From Parafenestella ontariensis (taxonomy: Eukaryota; Ascomycota; Dothideomycetes; Pleosporales; Cucurbitariaceae), in assembly GCA_021596325.1 (NCBI GenBank), contig JAKGDA010000038.1:1-64000 (forward strand): a stretch of DNA of 64,000 bases, read 5' to 3'. Positions 24,351 through 35,455 of this stretch are shown in pieces (position 1 is the stretch's first letter; each line of letters begins with the position of its first letter). Made by a program: the position numbers and the translations under genes. The notes under the pieces were generated by a model. The model saw nothing but the letters and a program-made list of their open reading frames with translations, had not been told where the DNA came from and did no database searches.

Positions 24351-24854
24351 GAACCGTATGGTCTCTTAAATGCAGAAAGCCTTGACATTTGCCGAGGGCT
24401 TGGTTACGATTCACAGAAATGCTGGATATCTTAGCAGGCTAGGTACACACACTTGTGAGGGAAAAGAGGGTGGTCCATGGTTGGCACGTAATGTAGACTT
24501 GAAAAGACGATCATCAGCTCGACTGGGCACGCATACGTCGCTCGTCATAGTTTAGTACAAAGTAATAACTATGCGTAGACATCAATGTCAATATGCAGTG
24601 AAACGCTATGAAGGAATATAGTCGTGCATGTTTGCTACTATTCTACACGCGTCGTAAGGAGCGTCATTACGTGATCCTCTTAACACAACACTATAGCTAC
24701 AAAGAATAGCTTAGCTTAAGAGATTACTACCCGTCACCAATATCCTTGTTTACACAAAACTGTGCAGGCTCACTTGCGCATCCAAAGTGCCAGAGTTTTA
24801 CCTCCGACTTGTTAGAACGTCGCAAGGCCTAGAGTGCCACCGTGGACCTAGCAC
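24351..24854. other. Convergent 3' flank, 500 bp
   Basis: Lies between the 3' ends of the AAA ATPase and the But2-domain gene. Expected to hold both 3' UTRs. Nothing else recognised. Confidence 0.5.
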
Positions 24855-26021
24855 CTAGCACGAGCGGACATAAAGTCCAATGGGACTAGGGTTATAGTCC
24901 TGGAAGTAGTTGAGAGAGAAGTCGCCCTGACTGCAAAGCTCGTACGTCACAGTCTGGCCCGCCGCACAGCTACCAGAAGCAATGGTGTAAGAGTTACCCG
25001 GAGCCACGCTCAAGCTCTGGAGTTCGCTCTCCTTTCCAGGTTGGTTCGCGTACGTAGTCTGCTGGCTCGCGGGGCCCTTCAGCTTTGAAAAATCAACTGT
25101 TCCGTTGCCGGAGACGGTGTAGCTGGACGTCTCGAGATCCTTTTGCTCGGGGAAGAGGAAGAGGACGGTGCAGGTCTTGCCAGAGTAAGATGCGGGGATG
25201 TCGAAGTTGAAGATGGAGCATGTAGTGCTGTTGACGGCGCCGAAGTAGGACGTGCCGTACGACTTGCTAGGCTGCTGGGAGTTGACAGGGATGATGAGAT
25301 GGGGGTACTGGTAGTTGCCGTTCAGGTTTGTTGGGCATCCACTAGCAGATGCGCTGGGCTGAGGAGCAGACTGGCTTGCCGCGGACGCAGATGGTTGAGC
25401 TGACTGAGAGGGTTGGGCAGTAGGCTTCGAAGATTGGGGAGCTGCTTGACTAGATAGCGTCGAAGGTGCGGGCTGAGGAGATTGCGCAGGTTGAGTGGGG
25501 TAATTCGAAGATGCTTGTGCAGTTTGAGACTGAGCCGGCTGGCTTGACTGAGCGGCGCTGCTTGGCTTGGACGATGTAGATCCAGAGCCACAAGATCCGG
25601 CGGAGCTCAGCGAGATCTCAACGCACTTGGTCTGACCTGAGACAGGCTGGGTGTAGACGTTGTACTCGCCGTTGTCGTTGACGGGGCAAGCATAAAACTT
25701 TCCATTCCCATTGTAGGCGACCTCTCCACCGGAGCCGATGGTGAAGCCAGTGGTTGGGGACGCACCAGCATCACATTGGAACTGTGTTGTAGGTGGTGTG
25801 AGGATGCAACCGCTTCCGTTGGTGTCAGTGAAGCCGCCATTGCTCAAGCAGTAGCATCCAGTAGGATGACCGCCGCCGACACGGTTCTGACCATCAGAAA
25901 GCTGACCGAGGACACCTGATGCACTTCCAGATGCTTTGAGTTGGACGCATTGGGGAGACTCGCGAGCAACGAGGGCGTTGGCGCCGAGGCCGAACACGAC
26001 TTGAGCGAACGCGTACTTCAT
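24855..26021 (-). CDS. Secreted But2 C-terminal-domain protein
   Basis: An intronless 388-codon gene with ATG at 26021. It starts with a hydrophobic signal-peptide-like stretch of about 19 residues. A Cys-containing N-terminal module follows (GCYCLSNGG, CILTPP, FQCDAG, FYACPVND), then a ~75-residue linker of Ser, Gln, Ala and Pro. The C-terminal domain fits the But2/ubiquitin-3-binding C-terminal family: YPHLIIPV near its start, IFNFDIP, GKTCTVLFLFP, and a final NYFQDYNPSPIGLY segment. Many secreted or wall-associated ascomycete proteins have this layout; the function is not established. Secretion and possible cell-wall location are inferred from the leader and linker. Confidence 0.85.
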   Translation of the reverse strand: MKYAFAQVVFGLGANALVARESPQCVQLKASGSASGVLGQLSDGQNRVGGGHPTGCYCLSNGGFTDTNGSGCILTPPTTQFQCDAGASPTTGFTIGSGGEVAYNGNGKFYACPVNDNGEYNVYTQPVSGQTKCVEISLSSAGSCGSGSTSSKPSSAAQSSQPAQSQTAQASSNYPTQPAQSPQPAPSTLSSQAAPQSSKPTAQPSQSAQPSASAASQSAPQPSASASGCPTNLNGNYQYPHLIIPVNSQQPSKSYGTSYFGAVNSTTCSIFNFDIPASYSGKTCTVLFLFPEQKDLETSSYTVSGNGTVDFSKLKGPASQQTTYANQPGKESELQSLSVAPGNSYTIASGSCAAGQTVTYELCSQGDFSLNYFQDYNPSPIGLYVRSC

Positions 26022-28100
26022 GTTGGGTAGTTAGAACGATTGTTAGAAGAAGAATAAGGATGCGGATGATCTCTCAAATCTAATTGTAGGGCGTCTCTTA
26101 TACTTGCTGGAGAAAACAATGTGACACAATCCGATGACATCAGTACCTGCTCTATGATCCACATTTCTGTCGGAAGTTGCTTGATAGTTGCTGTTGAGGT
26201 CAGAGTGGACATCGCGATCCTGGATGGGCCATCGTATCGATAACGTGGGTATCAAGCAACGTAAGCCTGCCTAAAATCTGGCAATGAAGAACGTTTAAAA
26301 CTCGGTTGTGGCTCCGTTAGCTGCCCACATCGTGGCATTGTCCTATGTAGATCCAACTTGAATATGGAAACTCACGCTGCCACGTAACAGCATTCGTGTC
26401 TATTGGGTGCATATTCGAATATTCCCCAGAACTTGGTCCACTGAAAATGACCTGCAGCTGGTTCGATCATCGACAGGCTCCAGTATTGTGGGGTTAGATC
26501 GACAGGGACGTTGCTAGAATGTTCAAAATTTGATGGCGAACCATAATTGAACCAGTCGATCAGGTGCGCGAATTCTCTATCAGAACAAAGAGAACTTCTT
26601 GCGTCGACTGAACATCGACCATAGTTCATATATCCAAGTGAAATAGACCTCCTAAGTCATCGAGTAAAACATTATGTAAAGTGTTGCTAGAGCCAACGAA
26701 AATGCCGGATCCTAATTAGGAAATTATTGAAACGCGTGGCAGACCCAGCTGGGGAGAATATGATGCCGAATATAGAAACCCGCCGTTCCGAGCGTTTCCG
26801 AATGTGTACGAATGACAAGACAAGCTTTTTGAGACAGTCGATGAGCCGAACGTCACCCCGGTGTTTAGGTTGCGCTAAGACGAATTGTGGAGTAAGCGAA
26901 AACGATGATGCAAGTCACGTGAAGGCCATTGGGTGAGAACATTTGAAAGGCTGAAGGCCAGCGGATCAGACAGATTGGGAAATGAATTCTGGACCCAAGC
27001 GCGAGGAGATCAGAGAAACGTAAATTTCGGCACTGGTTGGGTTTGTAGCCGGGACAGATGCCTGCTGGGAAGAGGCCGTTCCGAGCGAGTGTGTTGAAAA
27101 GACAGAACGGCAACCCTCCAGAGCAACCAGCACGATACCAGCACGACAAGGGGAATAATTTCTATGAGTCGACCATATCTTACTGACACAGAGGTAGAAG
27201 GGTGGGCCGACACCCTTGATGTTCGTAGTGTCAGTTCCATCCATTCAGGTCATGAACTTTGAACTCCGTCAAGAGACCTCTAGCTGTAGTCTATGAGCAG
27301 GCCTATTCGGCAGCGGTTATCGTACAGATATCGGGATTGATCATCTGCGCGAAAAATCCGGTTGTTTGCAGAAGGTGGTGTATGCCATGTTTGGAAATTT
27401 TACCATCGGTGGGGGGTTTCCAGGTGGATTCTATACTGGAAAGATTAAGACTTCTGAGCAAGACGTATAACAACGCTAATCAGAACGTCGTCATCATAGG
27501 AAACCCCATTCTGCAACTACCATCTTGGTCATGAGAACGGCAGCGTTGCGTTGCCTTCGACGACATCTCACTTACAGGGTACCGCATGGTAGCGTGGGGG
27601 ACTGTTGACGCGCGTTGCCGTGTGCAAGATCAAGCTGACACACTCCGGTCTGTCAAGATAATAGACAAATCGCGCATTCGCAAAGGGTCAGATCGATTCA
27701 CGTTCAGAAGCGCGTTTGAATGCAGCGAGTGTTGACCGATTAAGGATGAAAGTTGGCGTCTCTGGGCCGGAAGAGAGACTAACGGATCCCATTACGTAAC
27801 AGGATATGCTAGTCTTAAAGCGGTGTAGCTTCACATCTATGGATATTGCCGTGCTGCTTCAAGGGTTACGCGTGCGACATCTGAGAGTTTAGCTGTAATG
27901 TAATTAAGAGGAGAGGAGATAATGGATGCGTGGCACCTCAAGAAATGAACCTGAGAGTGTCTGTCAGTCGTAGAGACGCCTAGCAAGATTGGCTGGCAGC
28001 TGAATATTCCGCTCAAACACATGTTCCTTTTTTTCTTGGCGCAAACATCCTATCTATTGATTACCGAAATACCTGATGCAGATGAGTCAATCCTCTCAAC
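26022..28100. other. Intergenic, 2.1 kb, no gene recognised
   Basis: A large gap between the promoter of the But2-domain gene and the 3' end of the GH94 gene. Its open frames are short. A minus-strand frame of up to 85 codons at 26372-26629 has no recognisable motif. No tRNA, transposase or tandem repeat seen. Confidence 0.4.
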
Positions 28101-30497
28101 CTAGTTTTTCAACTTTGACACCGTCTCCTTTGATTTTGGTATCGAAACCTCAACCTTGTATGTCTTCCCCGCCTCAACGTTCTTGATGACATTGCCCTCT
28201 AATTGCTTGCCATCGACCACAACCTTCAAGTTGGGCATGTCAGTGCGCTTGATGTCTACATCAAACGTCGCGTTCCTGAACTGTCTCGTCACCTTCATGC
28301 CCTCCCATGCGCTCGGAATCTTGGGCTCAACTTTCAAGCCTTCCCTCACACCCGTAAGCCCACACAAACCTTCAATGAAGCATCTGTACACCCAAGACAC
28401 TGTCCCGGTATTGAACAGCTGCGAGCTCCTACCAGCTGTGCGATCAAGTTTCTTGATGCCATAGCCTCCACGATAATAGTTCGGAATGAAGACTGGCAGC
28501 TGGCCGCGGCGCAAAAGATCGTCCTTGTCAGGACCCGGGATCATCTTACGGAGAGTGGAGTACGCGCGGTCTACCTCGCCGATACCATACAGTGACCATG
28601 CATAGAAAGCAGCTGCGTGGTTATATATGGAACCATTTTCGCCCTGGCCTGGGTATTTTTGTGTCACGCGGCCGACGTCTTCGCGCATTCCAGTGTATGG
28701 AGGACCGAACATGACTACGCCGTATGGCGTATTCAAATGCTCATCAACTTGTGGCAGCATCTTGGAAATCTGTTCAGGTGATGCTGCACCGCCGAGAATT
28801 GACCAAGCTTGCGGGTTTAGCCAGATTCGTCCTTCTTTGTCGTCTTTAATGCCGAAAGTGACGTTGTCGTCGGTAATGCCGCGGGCAAACCAGTCGCCAT
28901 CCCAGAGATGTTCGTTAGCTGATTCGTTGACATCTTGTGCCCCGGCGCGATACTTTGCTGCAACGTCAACCTTGTTGACTTGCTCGCAAATGGAAGCCCA
29001 GATGTTCACGGCGTAAGCGGTTGCGACGGTAAGCCAACCTGATACACCCACTCCCTTAGGGCCAACCATGTTCATGGGGTCACACCAGTCACCTTGTGCA
29101 ATGTAAGATAGGCCACGGTCATCACGCGCGTTTGATGAGAGGAGCCAGTCCATCGCACGGCTGAGACGTTCGAATACCGTATATGTGTCGCCGTACATGC
29201 TTATGACTTTCTCTTCTAGGAGTCCATAGTCGCCCGTCTCGCTAAGGTAGATCTCAAGAGCGATAGGCAGCCAAACACAATGGTCTGTATGCGGGATTTG
29301 ATTGATGTACTTCAGCACCGCACCTTTCGCAAGTAGGATCCCGTCAGGCATGGAGCCATTCTTCTCTTGCTGACCCACGGCAGTGAGTATGGCTTTGCGA
29401 CAGACTTCCGGCCTAATGAAGCTCATCCCCATGTTATCTTGCAGGTAGTTTCGAGTTTGCGGGTCGGTCGTAAGCCGATTCACATCACCATGGTAGTATA
29501 GTTGGCGTGGTAGCCAGTTGTTGACGAGGTTGTCCAGGTCCTTGTCTGGAGTTTCGAGGCGGAGACACCCGCTCCCTCGCTCGATGTACGCCTCATAATC
29601 CTTCGCAGCTTTAGCGAACGCAGCTTTACTCAGGTATTTCTTGCGCATATCAAGAATCTCCAATTCATCATAGGCTGGGCCGAACATAAAGCGATACTCT
29701 CTACTTTCATTCGCCTTCAGATCTGCCCAATATTGTACAGCTGCTGTCGGGGTCTCGTAGCGCGCATCGCTATTGGACAACTGTGGCGTACTCAATGCAG
29801 ACGGAGCTTGTAGGCCTCCCTCGCCTTCAAAAGCTTCCTGTTTTGCTTCCCATGCCACTGGAGTTGTCTCGCAAATAAAGTACGTCTTGTCTTTGAGAAA
29901 CTTTGTCTTTGGGTAATCCTCCGCTTTCTGGTAGGGCGTCTTGCTGCTGCCCACAATACCACCTACATCCTCGTTCCATTCCGCCTCTTGGTTCATCCAT
30001 GACATATAGCCGAAGGGAAAGTAGGGATATATACTTAAATTACGCTTTCGATCGGAGAGATTGGTGACTTTGATGCTCCAAAGTTCGGCCACATCATCCG
30101 TTGGTAGTAGAAAGCCCATCTCCACGCGGATGCCGAGCTTCTCGACAGTCCACTTGATGTCGCTCTTTCCAACTGAGAAGCTGAATTGATCTAATTTCGC
30201 TTTCACGGGCTCGTATGGTGCCGAGAATATTTCGTTTGTCTCTTCATCTTTGACGTATACGAACCGGCCTGGGTGATGCGCGTAGTAGTTTTGTTCGGGT
30301 TGCATGAACGTCTTCGCTTCGAGGTTTGGCGCGTAAGCGTACTTCGCAGGTTCGGGCTGCATGAATTGTGCAGTGGCGTAGCCACGGCAAGTGACTTGGA
30401 TCATCATACGCTGGTTCCAGAGAAATGCACCCGCTTTGGGCATTGCCGTCGGGCTGGCAAGCTCATACCGCTCACCATTCTCTGTGGCTTGGATCAT
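28101..30497 (-). CDS. GH94-type glycoside phosphorylase (cellobiose/chitobiose phosphorylase-like)
   Basis: An intronless gene of 798 codons. The frame is open a little further upstream to 30536, but the first ATG is at 30497. The N-terminal ~300 residues form a beta-rich domain. A helical (alpha/alpha)6-barrel region follows with family segments RNYLQDNMGMSFIRPEVCR, a SETGD motif, AQGDWCDPMNMVG near residue 470 (the position of the general-acid Asp in GH94), and NGSIYNHAAAFYAW. GH94 enzymes phosphorolyse beta-linked disaccharides such as cellobiose or N,N'-diacetylchitobiose to sugar-1-phosphate, or form the C-terminal part of bacterial cyclic glucan synthases. No signal peptide is seen, so it is probably cytosolic. 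GH94 is mainly bacterial; the lack of introns fits a transfer but does not prove it. The exact substrate cannot be read. Confidence 0.83.
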   Translation of the reverse strand: MIQATENGERYELASPTAMPKAGAFLWNQRMMIQVTCRGYATAQFMQPEPAKYAYAPNLEAKTFMQPEQNYYAHHPGRFVYVKDEETNEIFSAPYEPVKAKLDQFSFSVGKSDIKWTVEKLGIRVEMGFLLPTDDVAELWSIKVTNLSDRKRNLSIYPYFPFGYMSWMNQEAEWNEDVGGIVGSSKTPYQKAEDYPKTKFLKDKTYFICETTPVAWEAKQEAFEGEGGLQAPSALSTPQLSNSDARYETPTAAVQYWADLKANESREYRFMFGPAYDELEILDMRKKYLSKAAFAKAAKDYEAYIERGSGCLRLETPDKDLDNLVNNWLPRQLYYHGDVNRLTTDPQTRNYLQDNMGMSFIRPEVCRKAILTAVGQQEKNGSMPDGILLAKGAVLKYINQIPHTDHCVWLPIALEIYLSETGDYGLLEEKVISMYGDTYTVFERLSRAMDWLLSSNARDDRGLSYIAQGDWCDPMNMVGPKGVGVSGWLTVATAYAVNIWASICEQVNKVDVAAKYRAGAQDVNESANEHLWDGDWFARGITDDNVTFGIKDDKEGRIWLNPQAWSILGGAASPEQISKMLPQVDEHLNTPYGVVMFGPPYTGMREDVGRVTQKYPGQGENGSIYNHAAAFYAWSLYGIGEVDRAYSTLRKMIPGPDKDDLLRRGQLPVFIPNYYRGGYGIKKLDRTAGRSSQLFNTGTVSWVYRCFIEGLCGLTGVREGLKVEPKIPSAWEGMKVTRQFRNATFDVDIKRTDMPNLKVVVDGKQLEGNVIKNVEAGKTYKVEVSIPKSKETVSKLKN

Positions 30498-31549
30498 GGT
30501 TGAAAGTGGTGCTTGAACGAAGCCTGTGGTGCCCAAGGTGGACTTTTATACCGCAAAGGGCTGGTTGGTTATACAAAGACGTAAGGGCCGACATGGCTGA
30601 GGAGACTAAGCTTACTGATTTTAGTGACACGACAGAAAGAGAGTGGAAACGCAGGAAGCGAGCTCGTGACAGAGAAAGTCTAGTATTTCTGCCGATTTAG
30701 TCTACAATTCAAGGACGAGATTCGACTTCGAACAACTGAGACAGCCAGTTGAGATAAACGAAGGTGGTTGATGTACTATCGAGGAGATGCAAATCGAAGC
30801 AAAGCTCGAAACAACCCTGAAAAATGAAAAACCGGTCAGTGTGCAGACCAGGAAAGGAAAAGCGAGGGATTTTCGGGGAACAGTCAGCTGTCGGTGACGG
30901 TTCATATAAGGTTCAATGTACCATGAGTCTCATCGCGTGGGGCTAAGCGAAAGGCGGTGTGGGGTTCAGCCTGAAAGAGTATCCTTCAAGCGCGGAGGCG
31001 GTTATCCGGACCGTAACGCCATTAGCCAACCGCGAGGCGAATCGAATATAAGTCCCGATCGACAGCAATAGCATTTCATTCTCAGTGCTGCGTGGGAGAT
31101 GGATTGCGTCATCAGGCGTACGTGTGTGTAGCTGGTTGCTGGTAATGTTGAGATTGTCCTGTCGCTTGTACCGCCGTTGAGGAACCATGTGGTTAGCTGT
31201 TCGCCTGTTGGAGCGGTAGAATACAAGTCAGTTACGGAAGTCCGAAGCACAGATGAAACATGCCAGAGACGAATAATGGTCCCAAGATTCGGTCCATGAG
31301 TAATGAAATATAAGCAGGCAATATTTCGGCAGCCTGGAGAAAGTGTTGGGTGGTGCGAAACGCCTCAACGTTGCCGCAGAAGCTGTGATTGGTTGATCGA
31401 AAGTATTGGACAGCTCCGATTGATTTGGAAATATAAAAAGCAAAAGCTCGGAACTGTGGCAAAGCGGTATCAACGATGCAGTGGCAACGTTAATATCCTT
31501 GCTCAAGAATGAGTTGTGTAAATGTGACCCTTGCTCAAAGTCGATTTCC
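30498..31549. other. Intergenic, 1.05 kb
   Basis: Contains the GH94 gene promoter and the 3' flank of the WD40 gene. Only short, uninformative open frames. Confidence 0.45.
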
Positions 31550-33250
31550 TCACTCCGCGGTCCAAAGCTCTGCTCCCTTATCAGCCCAAGCATCTCTATC
31601 AGGTTCCCTTTGCTGCATTTCATTTCCTGGCGTCTTTTTCGTGATCTTTACGTACTTTCCTGTTTCGGGGAACGGTTTCTTTTCCGGGGTAGTAAAAACC
31701 GGTTCCTTCTCCCACCATGACGGAAAAGCAGCAACACTATCTCGCCAATACCTCGCTTTGCCATCTCCATCAACACTGAGATAGAAGTCCTTTTCCCCTT
31801 CTTTGTTAAAGAGTCCGTAAAATCCAGAATCTACCCAGGCAGGACTTACGCCCTTGGGTCGCCTGAAAAGCTCTTTAGCATTAGTCTGCGTATCATAGAC
31901 TATCTTACTGCCTTCTGAAATCTGAAGACATAACAGACGCCCTTCTTCCATCCAACTAACAGCCTGGACTTCCGCCATATGACGCCATCCTTCGTCGTCA
32001 CTGATTGCAAAGTCCTGGACAGTGGAACCGTCCGGCCCCTCGAATGGACTCCAGACGTACGCCTGTTTGCCAACACAGAGAGCGATTTGCGGTTTGACAG
32101 GGTGCCACTTAAGGCAGCGGCACCATCGTTGAAAAGCCACTTGGAACGTTGAGACCAAACGCCCGTCGACAACATCGTGTACCTGGATGATCCTGCCGTT
32201 CCTGGAGCTCCATACGATGTGTTTGGAGTCTGGAGAAAATGCGCCTGCCCAGCTCTGGCCCCCTGAGTCTTCTGTAGCCCATACCAGTTCGCCGGTACTT
32301 GTGCAACACATGCGCAGGGTTCCGTCCCAAGATACGGAAGCAACGTATTGATTGTCAGGGCTGATACCTGACCACATGATGGCATCTGTGTGCCCAGAGA
32401 GGCGATAGACTTCCATGCCTCTATCGACATCGTAGATGACAACCTGAGGAAGGTCGTCTGACTCGCGCATACCCTGTTGAGTTGAACGATTCCGAGAGTG
32501 ATACACGAGCAATCGACCATCGTTACTGAATGTCGTGGAACCGAAGCTGCCCAGCCTCGCGTCATTGATTATGGTATTATGTCTTCTGCGGTGATCTGCA
32601 GCTACTTGGCGAAGTGCTTCTGCAAACTGCTTGTGGAGGGTAGACGCATCGACGAAATTTTTAGTCCACTCGTGATTCGCTGTAAGTTCTGGCATGATAG
32701 CATCGATGGCTTTTGTAGCAAAGGTAGCGGGATCGATCGGTTCTTCCACGTCCAAGACACGACCGTGTTTATCCAATTCCCATAGAATCAACTTGTTTTC
32801 TCCGGGTCCGCCGCGGGACGTCTCGTCGGATATGCTGCTGACGAGGGTGTAGGCGGGCTTTCCGTGTTTTTCTCCTGCTTCTTGATTGCTAGTCTCTAGG
32901 GTTCCATTTTCGCTCACAGCGGGCCTGAAAACCAAACCTCCGGCGCCTTCCAGAACCTGGCGTAGTTCTCTCGAGTCGATATCATATATCAGAACGCGCT
33001 CCTCGTTCGAGCTAATGGCCAGCAGCTTCTGGTCCGGACTGACAGCGGTATAGTAGCTCTTGTATGCGCGCTCACCTTCTCCGCTAACGTCGACAGCAAA
33101 ATCAAGAACATTGGTCGCAAATTCCCAGTCTTTTGGATGACCCGAGGCATAGCTAGCCGGAGTTCCATCAAGCTTGAAGTCGCGTGCGGGTTCGGTGGGA
33201 AAACTGTATTCCTTCAGAAACTCCTTGCGTGAAATACTATGAGGTGCCAT
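31550..33250 (-). CDS. WD40-repeat beta-propeller protein
   Basis: An intronless 566-codon gene with ATG at 33250. Several WD40-type blades are visible: LLAISSNEERVLIYDID near residue 75-90, LSGHTDAIMWSGISPDNQY near 285-305 followed by VASVSWDGTLRMC, and AFSPDSKHIVWSSRNGRI, plus weaker ones towards the C-terminus. A ~130-residue insertion with charged helices lies between the first blades and the central ones. The protein is probably a scaffold. I do not recognise a named orthologue, and no signal peptide or transmembrane helix is seen. The C-terminus is Lys/Pro rich. Confidence 0.85.
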   Translation of the reverse strand: MAPHSISRKEFLKEYSFPTEPARDFKLDGTPASYASGHPKDWEFATNVLDFAVDVSGEGERAYKSYYTAVSPDQKLLAISSNEERVLIYDIDSRELRQVLEGAGGLVFRPAVSENGTLETSNQEAGEKHGKPAYTLVSSISDETSRGGPGENKLILWELDKHGRVLDVEEPIDPATFATKAIDAIMPELTANHEWTKNFVDASTLHKQFAEALRQVAADHRRRHNTIINDARLGSFGSTTFSNDGRLLVYHSRNRSTQQGMRESDDLPQVVIYDVDRGMEVYRLSGHTDAIMWSGISPDNQYVASVSWDGTLRMCCTSTGELVWATEDSGGQSWAGAFSPDSKHIVWSSRNGRIIQVHDVVDGRLVSTFQVAFQRWCRCLKWHPVKPQIALCVGKQAYVWSPFEGPDGSTVQDFAISDDEGWRHMAEVQAVSWMEEGRLLCLQISEGSKIVYDTQTNAKELFRRPKGVSPAWVDSGFYGLFNKEGEKDFYLSVDGDGKARYWRDSVAAFPSWWEKEPVFTTPEKKPFPETGKYVKITKKTPGNEMQQREPDRDAWADKGAELWTAE

Positions 33251-34454
33251 GTTGAGAGGTAGTTTGATGATTGTAGATGGGTGGCGTTAGGTGTTTTCAT
33301 TACAACGGGTGCCTAGAGTTTCGCATGCGGTATAGATCGGCAAATTACGCTAACTCTACGTCGAGCCAATGGCAGTTTGAACTCTGGAGAGACCGAACGG
33401 ACAACTATATTGTTGTCGAATTAACGATGGGAATCAAGTACGACCTGGAGCGCAGTACAGACTAGGCAGCGATATTGAAGGCATCGAATGATACCGTAGG
33501 CCAAACTCCAGAAAGGTCTAGAGTGATGTACGAGCTGAAACGAACACCAATCCCACTAGATGCTACCCGCCCACCGATGCTCGACCCATCCAGAGGACGA
33601 GGAACAAAGAGGACGCAGCGGCAGGGTAAAGACGTCATGAAGGCTCGAGTTTCTTAATCATCAGCAAGCTACCACCGCAGAGCAGCGCATGCTTACAGAA
33701 CCTAAGAAACGTTGATCTTGGGCGTTGCCTTTGTCCAACAGCTATTCATCGCAAGATGTTAGGAAAATATCCCAGCTGCTGGACCCACACCTGAAGTCCG
33801 GAGACGACGAGTGTGTTACGCCCATGTACGAGAGCACTCCGCATGGGAAACTTGCCTGAGGTGTATTCCACGTCCAGGAAAAGGCATAGGAGCCGGGTGC
33901 CGCAATGACGTGTGTCAGACCCTGTTCGAAGCCTCTAACCATATTACTTGTCAGAGGCATGAGGTCGCGATTGAAAGGACACCAGGCAGGCAGAAACGCG
34001 TCGTGGTCGCCGGTTTTTCGTGCGTCGCGCTCCACGTATCTGGAACCCCTAATCTGACGGTTCTAGGCGCAGGTAACCGGACATATATGGTAGTTGGTTA
34101 GTGTCGATGTCAAACTGAAAGCGAAATGGAGGAAGTTGAAGGTGTGTTGAGGAAAGGGCTCACCCTGGGCGCGGCGAAAGGGCCCGGGCGCAGCGCCCGG
34201 CTAGTGCGTCCCCTTACAGACAGACCAACGTCAAACCCCTCAAAGCTGCGTTCGAGCGCCAACCACTCACTCCTCTCCATTTCAACATCAAAATATGCCT
34301 CACACTTTTGCACAGATTAAGATCTTTGGGATTTAATGCCATGACTTCCATTGCCTTCAGTCGCCAAGTATATGACTCTCAAATCTATCGCCATAACGGA
34401 TCACAGAACCTGAGCACAGCCCGACCTCCGATGTAGTCCGTACCCGGCTCCGTA
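33251..34454. other. Intergenic, 1.2 kb, with a GC-rich palindrome
   Basis: Promoter of the WD40 gene on its left. A perfect 8-bp inverted repeat with a single-base centre lies at 34184-34200 (CCGGGCGC and GCGCCCGG arms). No gene recognised; open frames are short and lack motifs. Confidence 0.4.
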
Positions 34455-34753
34455 TTACCCTTCCCAGGGATATAACTTCTTCAGGAACTCAATATCCTTC
34501 TCGCTCGGTCCTATATTATCCAAATCGGCCCAGATGAACTCCGCATTACGATACCCTGTTCATTAGCAGGCCAGCGCTCTAGTGGACTCTCGCCGCCAAG
34601 GACGTGAGCCCAACCCAGAGCGGGGTGGGCATTGTACTGGTCCACAGTATCCTTGAGGAGGGTTGCGTTATTGGAGTACCGCATGTCGTTGAAAGGTGGC
34701 ACACAGGTACTGACGATAGTTGCAAAAGCCATGATAAGCAGAGCTAGCCGCAT
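34455..34753 (-). CDS. Putative small secreted protein, 79 aa
   Basis: A spliced model of exons 34753-34615 and 34555-34455 gives 79 aa with matching phase. The intron (59 nt) begins with a non-standard GTTGGG but ends with a good branch-point-like GCTAATG and ACAG. The product starts with MRLALLIMAFATIVS, a classic signal-peptide hydrophobic core. It is followed by a short mature part with polar and aromatic residues that ends with KLYPWEG. It has few cysteines, so it is not a typical Cys-rich effector. Without splicing, the frame runs into unrelated residues (stop at 34511). The start could also lie 7 codons upstream at another ATG. Function unknown. Confidence 0.45.
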
Positions 34754-35175
34754 GTTGATGTTGAGTCGTATCATGAGCCTGGCCTTGCCGGTTTCCTGTA
34801 GTCGATATAAGATTCCGAAAGCTGCAATGGGAAGAGAGAAGTGGAAACTGTTGTGCGACAACGAGAAGTTATATATCAGAGTGTTATTCGTGCTGCCGAG
34901 CCGTGTCAGACAAGGTGAGAGAGAGAAAGTCAGTTAAGGCATAAGAGCTCGCGGGTTTGAGGAAACACATAGTGAGTGCTGCTATGCTTGCAAATTTATT
35001 TGAACTAAAACCGCGTGCTATCTCTTGATTGTCTAAGGAAACTATGCTGGCGCCTATAAAGCAATCCAACCGAAGACGACCAACCGAGGCGAAGGAAGCA
35101 ATAAGAGGAAGACGCTAAACACCATCAGCACGTCTATCACGATCTAACGAGTTTGGAAAGCTTACTTCAACAGAA
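34754..35175. other. Intergenic, 420 bp
   Basis: Space between the two small minus-strand genes; should hold the promoter of the secreted-protein gene. Nothing else seen. Confidence 0.4.
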
Positions 35176-35455
35176 CTACTCAAAACGCGCATCTCCCAAT
35201 GCGTTCCAAGATCCTTGATTATACTTCTCATCGAGCCACTGAGCTAGTCTTGCTCGACGTTCCGCTCTCACCTTATCCCTTCTCCTCTTCGAATCGTCGG
35301 AATCGCTTAGTCGACATTGAGTCCCCGCCGGTGTCAGATCGAGTTTTATGGTGATGAGCACGTGTGTTTCCGGAGATTGGGTTGTTACCTGAACAGGTCA
35401 GCAGAGAGTATTGCGGTGGTGAGATGAGTTGGCTACATACTTGGACAGCTGTCAT
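35176..35455 (-). CDS. Small basic protein, 75 aa
   Basis: Two exons, 35455-35441 and 35388-35176, with a 52-nt GTATGT ... TTCAG intron. The join is in phase and gives 75 aa. Exon 1 encodes only five residues (MTAVQ). The product has a short beta-like N-terminal half (HVLITIKLDL) and then a basic helical stretch, SKRRRDKVRAERRARLAQW, ending in an NQGSWNALGD segment. No family is recognised. The Arg/Lys-rich helix could bind nucleic acid or a partner, but that is speculative. The good splice signals and the clear change from chance-like to protein-like composition support a real gene. Confidence 0.5.
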
